Source: DATCHW01 sp036508135 (GTDB lineage Bacteria; Bacteroidota; Ignavibacteria; Tepidaquicellales; Tepidaquicellaceae). Taken from it: a stretch of 10,174 nucleotides of DNA. Positions 1 through 6,538 of this stretch are shown in pieces. A program made the position numbers and the translations under genes. The notes beneath the pieces are model-generated. The model was not told the origin of the DNA. It did not search any database and saw nothing but the letters and a program-made list of their open reading frames with translations. How positions within the stretch are numbered: the first letter of the stretch is position 1; the number at the start of each line of letters is the position of its first letter. The stretch spans positions 1 through 10,174 of the forward strand of contig DATCHW010000239.1 of NCBI GenBank assembly GCA_036508135.1, in the 5' to 3' direction.

Positions 1-37
1 TTTTATCTTGTGACTTTTGTCTTTTAACTTGTTTTTG
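1..37. repeat. Degenerate heptamer array, copy 1 (CTTTTGT type)
   Basis: The first 37 bases read as imperfect 7-base units on the theme CTTTTGT: a partial unit, then CTTGTGA (7-13), CTTTTGT (14-20), CTTTTAA (21-27), CTTGTTT (28-34) and TTG. The same unit recurs at 3504-3552 and 4622-4669. The array begins at or before the window edge, so its full length is unknown. It ends exactly where recognisable fucose synthase coding sequence begins at 38. In that reading frame it contributes a TGA at 11-13, so it cannot be read through as part of the gene. Confidence 0.8.
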
Positions 38-154
38 CCCGATGGCACTTATCGTAAACTGCTGGATGTTTCAAAAATCAATAGACTGGGGTGGAAAGAA
101 AAAGTCAGTCTGGAGGAAGGGATTCATATTATTTATAAAAAATATTCTGAATAA
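38..154 (+). pseudogene. fcl: 3' remnant of GDP-L-fucose synthase gene
   Basis: Codons from 38 to the TAA at 152-154 encode about 38 residues beginning PDGTYRKLLDVSKINRLGW and ending in IYKKYSE. This matches the C-terminal end of GDP-L-fucose synthase (Fcl/WcaG), an SDR enzyme of about 310-360 residues that converts GDP-4-keto-6-deoxymannose to GDP-L-fucose. PDGT-RKLLDVS and the following GW-EEGI pattern are typical of that C-terminus. The NAD-binding Rossmann part and the active site are absent. Upstream in frame there is only heptamer repeat, with a TGA at 11-13. The fragment therefore looks like a remnant left by a rearrangement at the repeat, or the far side of a repeat insertion whose 5' part lies outside the window. 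The next gene starts 12 bases after its stop. Its identity is fairly secure; that it is non-functional is inferred. Confidence 0.75.
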
Positions 155-166
155 GATTACCGAAAA

Positions 167-1222
167 ATGGCTTTGAGGGTTTTACTGTTAACACCTCAGT
201 TCTATGAAATTGAAAAAGTAATCATATCTGTTCTTAAAGAATCAGGCTATGAAGTTGTCTGGCTCGAGAATAAGACACTTTCATTTGATTATCACGGCAC
301 ACGGTCAAAATTTAAAATTCTGCGAAGGATATATTTCCTCCTCTTTTCCCCGCAGGTAAGTTATCTCAAAAGAGCGTTAAGGAAAAAAGGGAATCTGAGA
401 TTCGATGTATTGTTTTCAATTAATGGCCATTCTGTTTGTCCATTCCTTTTCAGAAAATTGAAGCGTGACAATCCCAATTTATATTCTGTGCTTTATTTAT
501 GGGATTCATTCTCAATGTATGACTGGTCAGATGAAATAAAACTTTTTAATAAAGTATATTCGTTCGATTCTCAGGATTGCATCAAATATAAACTGGCTTA
601 TAAACCAAATTTTTATATAAAACCCAATCGAAAAGCAAGTATCAAGACTGTATATGATCTGTTTTTTGTCGGGAAGTTTAGTCCTGAAAGAATTGCTGTC
701 CTGGATAAATTGTTAAAAACGACTCTCGTTGCCGGTCTTAAAAGTTTTGTGAAAGTCTGGCCGGCTTATATGATTTTATTTCATAGTTACATTGTTTATC
801 ATATTTTGAAAACGGTTGATTTTAAATCATCCAGGGTAAAGAATTATCTGCTAAACTTTGAAGCAGTTGAGGGGATACTCGAAAGAGAATATATTGTACC
901 GGAAAAGATAAATTATAGCGAAGTACAGGACTGCCTTCTGAATTCAAATGTCATCCTTGATCTGCCTTATCCACAACAAACCGGGTATACTCACAGGATA
1001 ATTGAAGCTCTGGCCAGTGGTAAAAAAGCAATTACAACAAACACACATATTAGAAATGAGAGTTTTTTTAATCCGGATCAGATTCACTTTATTGATAGTC
1101 AGAATCCAGAGATAAGTGTAAGTTGGATTAAAGAAAGGTCAGAATTCCAAGTTGACAAATATATTTCAGATCTGGAATTATCTCTATGGTTAAAATCGAT
1201 GCTTGATGTCAGGATTGCTTAA
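167..1222 (+). CDS. Diverged GT-B type glycosyltransferase-like protein
   Basis: This 351-residue protein has no signal peptide and is probably cytoplasmic or peripheral to the inner membrane. It opens with a Rossmann-like strand (residues 3-10, LRVLLLTP). YLWDS at 110-114, YSFDSQD at 131-137 and DLFFVGKFSPER at 164-175 resemble a group of Bacteroidota LPS-biosynthesis/CgeB-like proteins in which an acceptor half is followed by a nucleotide-sugar half. The C-terminal part (about 265-292, DLPYPQQTGYTHRIIEAL then SGKKAITTN) has the shape of a GT-B donor-binding segment, with a glutamate at 280. It is the first gene after the fcl remnant and overlaps the polymerase gene that follows, suggesting translational coupling. 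The ATG at 167 is the first start after the fcl stop; no clear Shine-Dalgarno sequence precedes it. Sugar and linkage cannot be told. The general role is likely; the exact family is uncertain. Confidence 0.7.
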   Translation: MALRVLLLTPQFYEIEKVIISVLKESGYEVVWLENKTLSFDYHGTRSKFKILRRIYFLLFSPQVSYLKRALRKKGNLRFDVLFSINGHSVCPFLFRKLKRDNPNLYSVLYLWDSFSMYDWSDEIKLFNKVYSFDSQDCIKYKLAYKPNFYIKPNRKASIKTVYDLFFVGKFSPERIAVLDKLLKTTLVAGLKSFVKVWPAYMILFHSYIVYHILKTVDFKSSRVKNYLLNFEAVEGILEREYIVPEKINYSEVQDCLLNSNVILDLPYPQQTGYTHRIIEALASGKKAITTNTHIRNESFFNPDQIHFIDSQNPEISVSWIKERSEFQVDKYISDLELSLWLKSMLDVRIA

Positions 1223-2414
1223 GAAGAAGGTTGATTTTAGTTCTGTTATAAATCCCTTCTATTTATACTGCATAGCATTCTCGTTTTCATTATTGATGTA
1301 TCTTTTAGGATGGTGTAAGCTATTTCCTGCATTATCGGCCGGATTGATTTTGTTCCTTTCAATAACTTTTATTCTTTTCATAATTGCCGGTAAAGTATTT
1401 GTAAGGAAATCACAAGTATTCTTAAGTTTTCAGCCATTAAATCCAAAACTGACCGATATAATATTCTGTCTGGTTCTTTTGCTTGGAGTTGTGAATATAC
1501 TATATATGGGATTTATACCAGTGTTGGACCGATCTCACAACTACAGGGAATTTGGAATGCCGGTTATTGATCCGTTGTTTAACTCATTAAGCATTTTTTT
1601 CTCGGTTTTCCTTTTTCATTCTTTTCTTGATACGGGGAAAAAGAGATTTTTATTCTATTATGTTATAATTCTGATTATAGAGCTTATTATTTTTCGCAGG
1701 TCCGCGATAATCTGGATTCTTACCTCTTCATCAGTTCTTTTTTTAATGTACAGGCAGAAAATCAGGTTGTTACTTATTGTAGTAGTTCTGATAAGTCTGC
1801 CACTTTTTTCCTACTGCTTTGGGCTCTATGGAAATTTCAGAAGTAAAATATCTGAATCATTTATTACGAATGAATTAGGAGCCAGTAATACTTTCAGGAA
1901 TTCAGGAATTAGTTATAATCATTACATGACCTATTTGTACGTTAGTTCGCCTCTGGCCAATCTGCAACAGAACATTGATAAGCGTGACAAGGGATACAGA
2001 GGAGAAAAATTTAAAGAGTTCGTGTACTATTGTATAATACCCGCCAGCATTACCTTAAGGCTTGAAAAACCTCTGAATATGCTTCCTCCTGAATGTTTTC
2101 TGATTTCATCTAACCTGATTGCAGGAAGTTTTTATATGGTCAGTTTTTTTACACTTGGATGGAGTGGAATGATAATTATGGCTGTTTTTCTTATGTCCTT
2201 TATTCTTATAGTGTTATTCATAATAAGAAAATGGAAGACATTTGGCCTGGAAACATATTCATTATTATCTGTAACTGTTTCATTACTGATCTTTTCAAAT
2301 TTTCTGAATCGTCTTGACGTGATACTGATGCTCTTTGTTTACCCTGTATTGTTTCATTTTATCTACACCCGAAACAGTAAAATTCCGGAGTTAATAAAGA
2401 TTCAGGAAAAGTAA
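1206..2414 (+). CDS. wzy: O-antigen/oligosaccharide repeat-unit polymerase (Wzy-like)
   Basis: This 402-residue, strongly hydrophobic protein has roughly 11-12 predicted membrane segments, for example near residues 17-36, 43-61, 83-102, 123-141, 147-165, 187-206, 317-340, 352-366 and 370-388. A long polar loop (about 207-302) lies between the seventh and eighth segments. Many-spanning topology with one large periplasmic loop is the usual design of Wzy polymerases, which join lipid-linked repeat units in the periplasm. Sequence conservation in this family is poor, so topology and neighbours carry the call. Charged residues typical of such loops (RDKGYRGEKFKE, about 260-271) are present. I chose the ATG at 1206; an in-frame TTG at 1203 would add one residue. 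Either start lies inside the previous gene (17-base overlap from 1206). The stop codon overlaps the next start in TAATG, so all three genes probably share one transcript. Confidence 0.75.
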   Translation: MSGLLKKKVDFSSVINPFYLYCIAFSFSLLMYLLGWCKLFPALSAGLILFLSITFILFIIAGKVFVRKSQVFLSFQPLNPKLTDIIFCLVLLLGVVNILYMGFIPVLDRSHNYREFGMPVIDPLFNSLSIFFSVFLFHSFLDTGKKRFLFYYVIILIIELIIFRRSAIIWILTSSSVLFLMYRQKIRLLLIVVVLISLPLFSYCFGLYGNFRSKISESFITNELGASNTFRNSGISYNHYMTYLYVSSPLANLQQNIDKRDKGYRGEKFKEFVYYCIIPASITLRLEKPLNMLPPECFLISSNLIAGSFYMVSFFTLGWSGMIIMAVFLMSFILIVLFIIRKWKTFGLETYSLLSVTVSLLIFSNFLNRLDVILMLFVYPVLFHFIYTRNSKIPELIKIQEK

Positions 2415-3484
2415 TGGCGACAGCTGAAAAGAAAATCAGAATTGCCATTATAGTGCCTCGTTTGGAAGATCTTGGACCGGTAATTGTTATGCAGAATCTG
2501 GTTAATACACTTTATGATAATGAAGACTTTTCGGTAAAAGTGTTTTATCTGGATAGTAAAGTTGACAGGAATGTTCGGATGTCAGTACCTGTTGAAAGAT
2601 TTAATACTAAAAAATTCAGCTTCACTGATTTTGATATAGTCCATACAAACGGTTTTCGTCCCGATCTGTTAGCATTTTTAAATAGAAACAGGATTAAATA
2701 TCACATTTCTACAATTCATAATTTCGTTTTTGAGGATCTGGAATTTACTTACAACAAATTTATTTCCTGTCTGATTGGAAATATTTGGCTCTTTTTATGG
2801 AAAAGGGCTGACAAACTTGTTTGTGTCTCAAATACCTTGAAAACTCATTATTTAAAATGGTTTTCGCCTGCAAAGATGGAAGTCATTTATAATGGAATCC
2901 CGGAAACTAACAATCATTATAAGCCTGATGCTGACGTCATTCAATCTATAGATAAATTCCATTCGAAAGGATTGAAGGTCTTAGGATGTGCGGGGATACT
3001 TACTAAAAGAAAAGGTATTGACCAGGTTCTTCATCTGATTGCTGCTGAAACCGGTCTTGCCGCAGTAATTATTGGTGATGGGAAAGAACTTTCTGATCTT
3101 AAACGTCTTGCTGTAAAATTGGATGTTTCTGACAGATGCGAGTTTTGTGGTTTCAGGAGTAACGCCGTGGTTTATTTCAGATACTTTGATTTTTTTATTA
3201 TGCCGTCAAGGTCCGAAGGATTTGGTCTTGCTCTGATTGAAGCAATTCAGCAAAAAATTCCTGTAATATGTTCGGATGTTGCAGTATTTAGGGAGTTGTT
3301 CCATGAAGATGAAGTTACATTCTTTAAATCAGAGGATCTGCCATCACTGGTTAGTGCATTGAGTACCGCAGAAGAAACCGGCAAAAGTAAAACTGATCTG
3401 GCATTTACAAGATATCTGAACAATTATACCGACAATCTAATGACGAAATCTTATTCAACATTATACCAATCTGCAATCTGTTAA
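2414..3484 (+). CDS. GT4 family glycosyltransferase
   Basis: This 356-residue GT-B enzyme would transfer a sugar from a nucleotide donor to the growing lipid-linked repeat unit at the cytoplasmic face. The N-terminal half has the strand RIAIIVPR (9-16), DIVHTNG (74-80) and the linker CVSN (137-140) to IYNGIP (158-163), all typical of GT4. The C-terminal Glycos_transf_1 domain shows GILTKRKGID (194-203), AVIIGDG (217-223) and SRSEGFGLALIEA (265-277), which contains the E-x7-E pair E268/E276 that contacts the donor. The motifs are intact and the length is normal. The start ATG overlaps the stop of the polymerase by one base, favouring coupled translation. Donor sugar and linkage are not predictable. 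This is the last gene before heptamer array 2 and the inserted two-gene cassette, so the transcript may end or be interrupted here. Confidence 0.92.
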   Translation: MATAEKKIRIAIIVPRLEDLGPVIVMQNLVNTLYDNEDFSVKVFYLDSKVDRNVRMSVPVERFNTKKFSFTDFDIVHTNGFRPDLLAFLNRNRIKYHISTIHNFVFEDLEFTYNKFISCLIGNIWLFLWKRADKLVCVSNTLKTHYLKWFSPAKMEVIYNGIPETNNHYKPDADVIQSIDKFHSKGLKVLGCAGILTKRKGIDQVLHLIAAETGLAAVIIGDGKELSDLKRLAVKLDVSDRCEFCGFRSNAVVYFRYFDFFIMPSRSEGFGLALIEAIQQKIPVICSDVAVFRELFHEDEVTFFKSEDLPSLVSALSTAEETGKSKTDLAFTRYLNNYTDNLMTKSYSTLYQSAIC

Positions 3485-3503
3485 CAAGATAATTTGGTAA
3501 TCT

Positions 3504-3552
3504 CTTATCACTTTTGTCTTTATACTTTTATCTTTTGTCTTTTGTCTTAATA
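3504..3552. repeat. Degenerate heptamer array, copy 2 (CTTTTGT type)
   Basis: Seven consecutive 7-base units with no gaps: CTTATCA, CTTTTGT, CTTTATA, CTTTTAT, CTTTTGT, CTTTTGT, CTTAATA. The array begins 20 bases after the GT4 stop and forms the left border of the two-gene AbiEii-like cassette. The rest of this 156-base intergenic stretch (3553-3640) is AT-rich and shows no hairpin or good promoter match. TACTTTTA at 3523-3530 is one base off the Bacteroidota -7 element TAnnTTTG. The same unit occurs at 1-37 and 4622-4669. Confidence 0.85.
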
Positions 3553-3640
3553 TACTATAAAATCCAAGCGTCATATTAAACCACTTGTAAAATTTGCTAT
3601 TTCCAATAAAATTCAATAAATTTAAGAATATTATTCAACT

Positions 3641-3922
3641 ATGAACAGCCCTGAGTTAAAAGCTTTTATACAGGAAAATAGTTCTCTTTTCTGGTACACA
3701 CCTCAGGATAAAAAAGAAGATATTGGACCGGAATTTCTGGTTGAGACAATCCTGAACTATGGAGACCTGAATGCTGTAAGAAAACTGTTCAAATTGATGG
3801 GAATGGTGAAAGTTTCAGAAGTCTTTTTTTACTCTATTAATTTAAGTCAAAGGCGAAGGGGCAATTTTCACGAATCTACTGTAAATTTTTTCACGCTGTT
3901 TTTTAAGAGATATGCATCCTGA
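3641..3922 (+). CDS. Small protein paired with AbiEii-like gene (putative antitoxin)
   Basis: This 93-residue soluble protein has no signal peptide and no membrane segment. It reads as a mixed helical domain: NSPELKAFIQE (2-12), LFWYTP (16-21), FLVETILNYGDLNAVRKLF (32-50) and a C-terminal VNFFTLFFKRYA. I recall closely similar small proteins in Bacteroidota genomes directly before AbiEii-type nucleotidyltransferase genes (possibly the DUF6922 family; not checked). The known AbiEi antitoxin is longer and has an N-terminal winged-helix domain; nothing like it is visible here. The gene overlaps the next one by 11 bases in another frame, the arrangement expected of a stoichiometric or autoregulated toxin-antitoxin pair. 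The antitoxin role is inferred from position and size only. It has no evident part in sugar metabolism, and the pair sits between two heptamer arrays as an insert in the polysaccharide locus. Confidence 0.72.
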   Translation: MNSPELKAFIQENSSLFWYTPQDKKEDIGPEFLVETILNYGDLNAVRKLFKLMGMVKVSEVFFYSINLSQRRRGNFHESTVNFFTLFFKRYAS

Positions 3923-4529
3923 GATATTTAGCAAAAGTCAAGTTGAGCTTTTCCCTTATATTAAGAAATTTCAAAGGTCGTTCTATATGGTAGGGGGAAC
4001 AGCTGTTGCGCTTCACCTGGGACATAGACGATCAATTGATTTTGACCTGTTTACATCAAAACAGCTTATTAAAAGCCGGATAAGAAGTCAATTGTTAGAA
4101 ATGCCCTATTCTCAAGTTACATTGTTCGAAGATTTTGATCAGCTTCACTTGTCAATAAATAATGTAAAAGTTACATTTTTAAATTTTCCGTATCCTATCG
4201 AACATGGAGTAACCTTTGATAAATTAATTTCCATACCTTCCTTATTAACTCTTGCTTCAATGAAAGCTTTTGCATTAGGTGGGCGGGCAAAGTGGAAAGA
4301 CTATGTTGATTTGTATTTTATATTGAGAGATCATTACTCGATTGAAGATATAGCTAAAGCTGCAACTGTCAATTTTGGTCAAATGTTTTCCGAAAAATTA
4401 TTCCGTGAACAGCTGGCTTTTCATAAAGATATTAATTATTCCGAACCAATAGAGTACCTGACAACTCCTGTTCCTGAAGAGGATATTAAAAAATTTCTTA
4501 TTGAAAAAGCAATTGATATCGGTATTTAA
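3912..4529 (+). CDS. AbiEii/AbiGii-like nucleotidyltransferase (putative toxin)
   Basis: This 205-residue protein of the AbiEii/MenT-like nucleotidyltransferase group would be the toxin of a type IV-like toxin-antitoxin or abortive-infection pair. The nucleotide-binding motif is MVGGTAVALHLGHR (26-39), followed by SIDFDLF (41-47) with the metal-binding aspartates D43 and D45. A later motif, MKAFALGGRAKWKDYVDLYF (117-136), supplies K118, the basic GGRAKWK stretch and D130/D133, matching the lysine-rich third motif of the family. Known relatives transfer nucleotides to tRNA or other targets; the substrate here is unknown. The start ATG at 3912 lies within the end of the upstream small gene. At 205 residues it is shorter than AbiEii (about 300), so the C-terminal part is reduced, as in many Bacteroidota homologues. 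All motifs seem intact, so it is probably active. A non-toxic housekeeping nucleotidyltransferase role cannot be excluded. Confidence 0.82.
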   Translation: MHPEIFSKSQVELFPYIKKFQRSFYMVGGTAVALHLGHRRSIDFDLFTSKQLIKSRIRSQLLEMPYSQVTLFEDFDQLHLSINNVKVTFLNFPYPIEHGVTFDKLISIPSLLTLASMKAFALGGRAKWKDYVDLYFILRDHYSIEDIAKAATVNFGQMFSEKLFREQLAFHKDINYSEPIEYLTTPVPEEDIKKFLIEKAIDIGI

Positions 4530-4596
4530 TAACTGAATTGATCCTGCCAAATGGTGCTCTTAGACGTTTATCCAGATATGTTTTGCCCCATGCCCT

Positions 4597-4618
4597 GAGC
4601 ACCGTGCTCCGTGCTTTT
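4597..4618 (+). terminator. Weak terminator-like hairpin in GC-rich heptamers
   Basis: GAGCA (4597-4601), loop CCG, TGCTC (4605-4609) can form a short GC-containing stem. Alternatively AGCAC (4598-4602) pairs with GTGCT (4611-4615), followed by a short T run. It lies 67 bases after the nucleotidyltransferase stop, where a terminator would be useful. However, the stems are only 5 base pairs, the T run is short, and self-complementarity follows from the GCACCGT/GCTCCGT repeat units themselves. A possible weak terminator, not a firm call. Confidence 0.25.
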
Positions 4619-4623
4619 AAACC

Positions 4624-4655
4624 TTTATCTTTTTACTTTTGTCTTTTTACTTTTG
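4624..4655 (+). promoter_or_regulatory. Possible Bacteroidota-type promoter inside heptamer array
   Basis: TACTTTTG at 4648-4655 exactly matches the Bacteroidota -7 element TAnnTTTG. TTTA at 4624-4627, one base off the -33 TTTG element, lies 20 bases upstream, within the accepted spacing. A transcript would start around 4660-4662, leaving a leader of only about ten bases before the ATG at 4670. A second exact -7 match (TACTTTTG, 4634-4641) has no partner upstream. Matches arise easily in this repeat, so the call is tentative, but some signal is needed because the cassette separates this gene from the upstream operon. Confidence 0.35.
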
Positions 4656-4669
4656 TCTTTTGTCTTTAA

Positions 4670-5488
4670 ATGACTGATCTCGTCGTTATAATGTCGGTTT
4701 ATAAAAATGACAATCTCAAATTTGTCAGAGAATCCGTTCAAAGCATATTGGATCAGACATTTAAAATATTTGATTTTTATATTGTTTTTGACGGCCCGGT
4801 ATCAACGGATATTGACAGATATATTTCTTCGATCAACGATAACCGCATCAGACTTTTCCGGCTTGAACAAAACGGAGGATTAGCAAGTGCTTTGAATTTT
4901 CTGTTAGAAAAGGTTATGAGTATTCCTGATTATAAGCTGATAGCAAGAATGGATGCCGATGATATATCATTGCCTTTAAGGTTTGAAAAGCAAAGAGCAT
5001 TTTTGTCAGAGAATACGGAAATTTCGATCGTAGGATCCTGGTATGAGGAGATTGATGAATCCGGAAATCATCTGGCCGACAGAAAATTACCGGCTGACCA
5101 TGATTCGCTCAAAAAAAGGTATATGACAAGAACTCCTTTTGCTCATCCATCAGTAATGTACAGAAGGCAGCTTATCGAAAAGGTTGGTTTTTATCCAACC
5201 GATACTATTCTGATGGAGGATAATGTGTTATGGGGAAAAGCGTTAAAGGAAGGATTGAGGTTTGCAAATATACAGGAGTATCTGTTCAGATTCAGAATTG
5301 ACAGGGATTTTTATAAAAGGAGATCGGGGATAAGGTATGGCTGGAGTTTTATTAAAACGAAAGTAAAAATGAATAAAAAAAATGATGCTCCTTTTCACTA
5401 TTATTTATTTATAATTTGTATAAGTATTTTAAAGATGATGCCGGTTTTCGTTCTGAAACTCTTTTATAAGTTAAATTGCAGATATTAG
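4670..5488 (+). CDS. GT2 family glycosyltransferase with C-terminal membrane helix
   Basis: This 272-residue inverting GT-A enzyme would add a sugar to the lipid-linked repeat unit. The N-terminal strand VVIMSVYKND (5-14), FDFYIVFDGP (34-43) and NGGLASALN (68-76) form the nucleotide-binding fold. ARMDADDIS (92-100) contains the metal-binding DxD (D95-D97), and FAHPSVMYRR (157-166) followed by MEDNVLW (182-188) supplies the acceptor-side acidic pair E183/D184. This order resembles the AmsE/WaaE-like branch of GT2. A hydrophobic stretch at about 243-266 probably anchors the C-terminus in the inner membrane. The ATG directly abuts heptamer array 3, so there is no native leader or ribosome binding site. 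This suggests the gene was joined to the repeat by rearrangement, or is expressed from the repeat. Its own coding sequence looks complete. Confidence 0.9.
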   Translation: MTDLVVIMSVYKNDNLKFVRESVQSILDQTFKIFDFYIVFDGPVSTDIDRYISSINDNRIRLFRLEQNGGLASALNFLLEKVMSIPDYKLIARMDADDISLPLRFEKQRAFLSENTEISIVGSWYEEIDESGNHLADRKLPADHDSLKKRYMTRTPFAHPSVMYRRQLIEKVGFYPTDTILMEDNVLWGKALKEGLRFANIQEYLFRFRIDRDFYKRRSGIRYGWSFIKTKVKMNKKNDAPFHYYLFIICISILKMMPVFVLKLFYKLNCRY

Positions 5489-5553
5489 TATTTTATATGA
5501 TCTGTGTTCTTGGAAGTTAATTAAGGTAATATTAATAAAACAGAAACATTTTG

Positions 5554-6492
5554 ATGGAGAAAAATTTTGGATTGATAGGAGTGGCAGGATTTATAGCTGT
5601 CAGACATTTACGGGCAATTAAAGAAACTGGAAATAATCTTGTAGCAGCCCTTGATAAATTCGATAGCGTCGGCCTTCTGGACAGTTATTTTCCAACTGCG
5701 GATTTCTTTACCGAATTTGAAAGATTTGACAGACATTTTGATAAGCTAAAGAGGCAGGGTCATAAAATTGATTTCGTGAGTATCTGCACCCCGAATTATC
5801 TGCATGATTCACATATAAGATTTGCTCTAAGACAGGGAACCGACGCAATTTGCGAAAAGCCGCTTGTGCTAAATCCCTGGAATATAGACGCTCTTGCAGA
5901 AATAGAAAAGGAAACCGGGAAAAACGTATACAATATTCTTCAGTTAAGGCTTCATCCGGTAATTATGAAGTTGAAAGAAGATATCGGGAATGGACCTAAG
6001 GGAAAAGTTTATGATATTGATCTTACTTATATTACCAGCAGGGGAAATTGGTATGATATTTCCTGGAAAGGCAATATTCAGAAATCGGGTGGAATTGCAA
6101 CAAATATTGGCGTTCATTTCTTTGATATGCTAACCTGGATTTTTGGTGATGTTCAAGAGAATATAGTACATGTGTCTGAAACTCATAAGGCAGCAGGCTA
6201 TCTTTGTTTGGAAAAAGCAAGAGTGCGATGGTTTTTAAGCATCGACACTAATGATTTACCACAATATATCAAGGAAAAAAATCAAAGAACTTTCAGATCC
6301 ATAATAATAGATAAAAACGAACTGGAATTCAGTGAAGGATTTACAGAATTGCACAATAAAAGCTACGAGGAAATTCTCAAGGGGAATGGTTTTGGAATTC
6401 AGGAAGCCCGGAAATCGATTGCGACGGTATATACAATTCGCAATTCGGTACCCATAGGACTAAAAAATGATTTTCATCCGTTTTGTAAATAA
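5554..6492 (+). CDS. wbpB: UDP-N-acetyl-glucosaminuronate 3-dehydrogenase (WbpB/WlbA type)
   Basis: This 312-residue Gfo/Idh/MocA oxidoreductase is predicted to oxidise UDP-GlcNAcA at C3 with NAD, the step before transamination and acetylation on the route to UDP-2,3-diacetamido-2,3-dideoxy-glucuronic acid. The N-terminal Rossmann fold starts FGLIGVAGFIAVRHLRAI (5-22). SICTPNYLHD (76-85) and AICEKPLVLNPWN (98-110) carry the family lysine K102. GGIATNIGVHFFDMLTWIFGD (179-199) carries H188, the second catalytic residue type. The segments AALDKFDSVG and KSYEEILKGNGFG are characteristic of the WlbA group rather than other members. Length is normal. I chose the ATG at 5554; the TTG at 5551 would add one methionine. 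Sixty-five bases separate it from the GT2 gene. The partner enzymes (WbpA dehydrogenase, WbpE aminotransferase, WbpD acetyltransferase) are not in this window and would have to lie elsewhere. Confidence 0.93.
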   Translation: MEKNFGLIGVAGFIAVRHLRAIKETGNNLVAALDKFDSVGLLDSYFPTADFFTEFERFDRHFDKLKRQGHKIDFVSICTPNYLHDSHIRFALRQGTDAICEKPLVLNPWNIDALAEIEKETGKNVYNILQLRLHPVIMKLKEDIGNGPKGKVYDIDLTYITSRGNWYDISWKGNIQKSGGIATNIGVHFFDMLTWIFGDVQENIVHVSETHKAAGYLCLEKARVRWFLSIDTNDLPQYIKEKNQRTFRSIIIDKNELEFSEGFTELHNKSYEEILKGNGFGIQEARKSIATVYTIRNSVPIGLKNDFHPFCK

Positions 6493-6538
6493 TTTCAACC
6501 ATGAGTGCCTGTAAATCAGTAAATAAGTTATTTTAAAA

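Larger units (their letters stand above)
4585..4669. repeat. Compound heptamer array, copy 3 (GC-rich plus CTTTTGT type)
   Basis: Two heptamer families lie end to end. The first is GC-rich: GCCCCAT (4585-4591), GCCCTGA, GCACCGT, GCTCCGT, GCTTTTA (4613-4619). After a two-base shift in phase the second is CCTTTAT (4622-4628), CTTTTTA, CTTTTGT, CTTTTTA, CTTTTGT, CTTTTGT, CTTTAA (4664-4669). The second part is the same family as at 1-37 and 3504-3552. The array forms the right border of the AbiEii-like cassette and ends with no spacer at the ATG of the next gene (4670). The stretch between the cassette stop and the array (4530-4584) holds nothing I can identify. Confidence 0.88.

Noticed and set aside
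1203..1205. TTG as the start of the polymerase gene (and likewise TTG 5551 for wbpB)
   Set aside because: An ATG is the very next codon in each case, so the ATG is the simpler choice; the protein differs by one residue.
3504..4669. Heptamer arrays as a CRISPR array
   Set aside because: The units are 7 bases, directly adjacent and degenerate, with no spacers and no cas genes.
3504..4669. The AbiEii-like cassette as an insertion sequence
   Set aside because: There is no transposase, no terminal inverted repeat and no target duplication I can see. The flanking arrays are similar in type but differ in unit order and have no sharp ends.
6032..6220. 62-codon open frame on the - strand
   Set aside because: It lies wholly within wbpB, whose product is clearly conserved across this stretch. 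The reverse product has no recognisable features.
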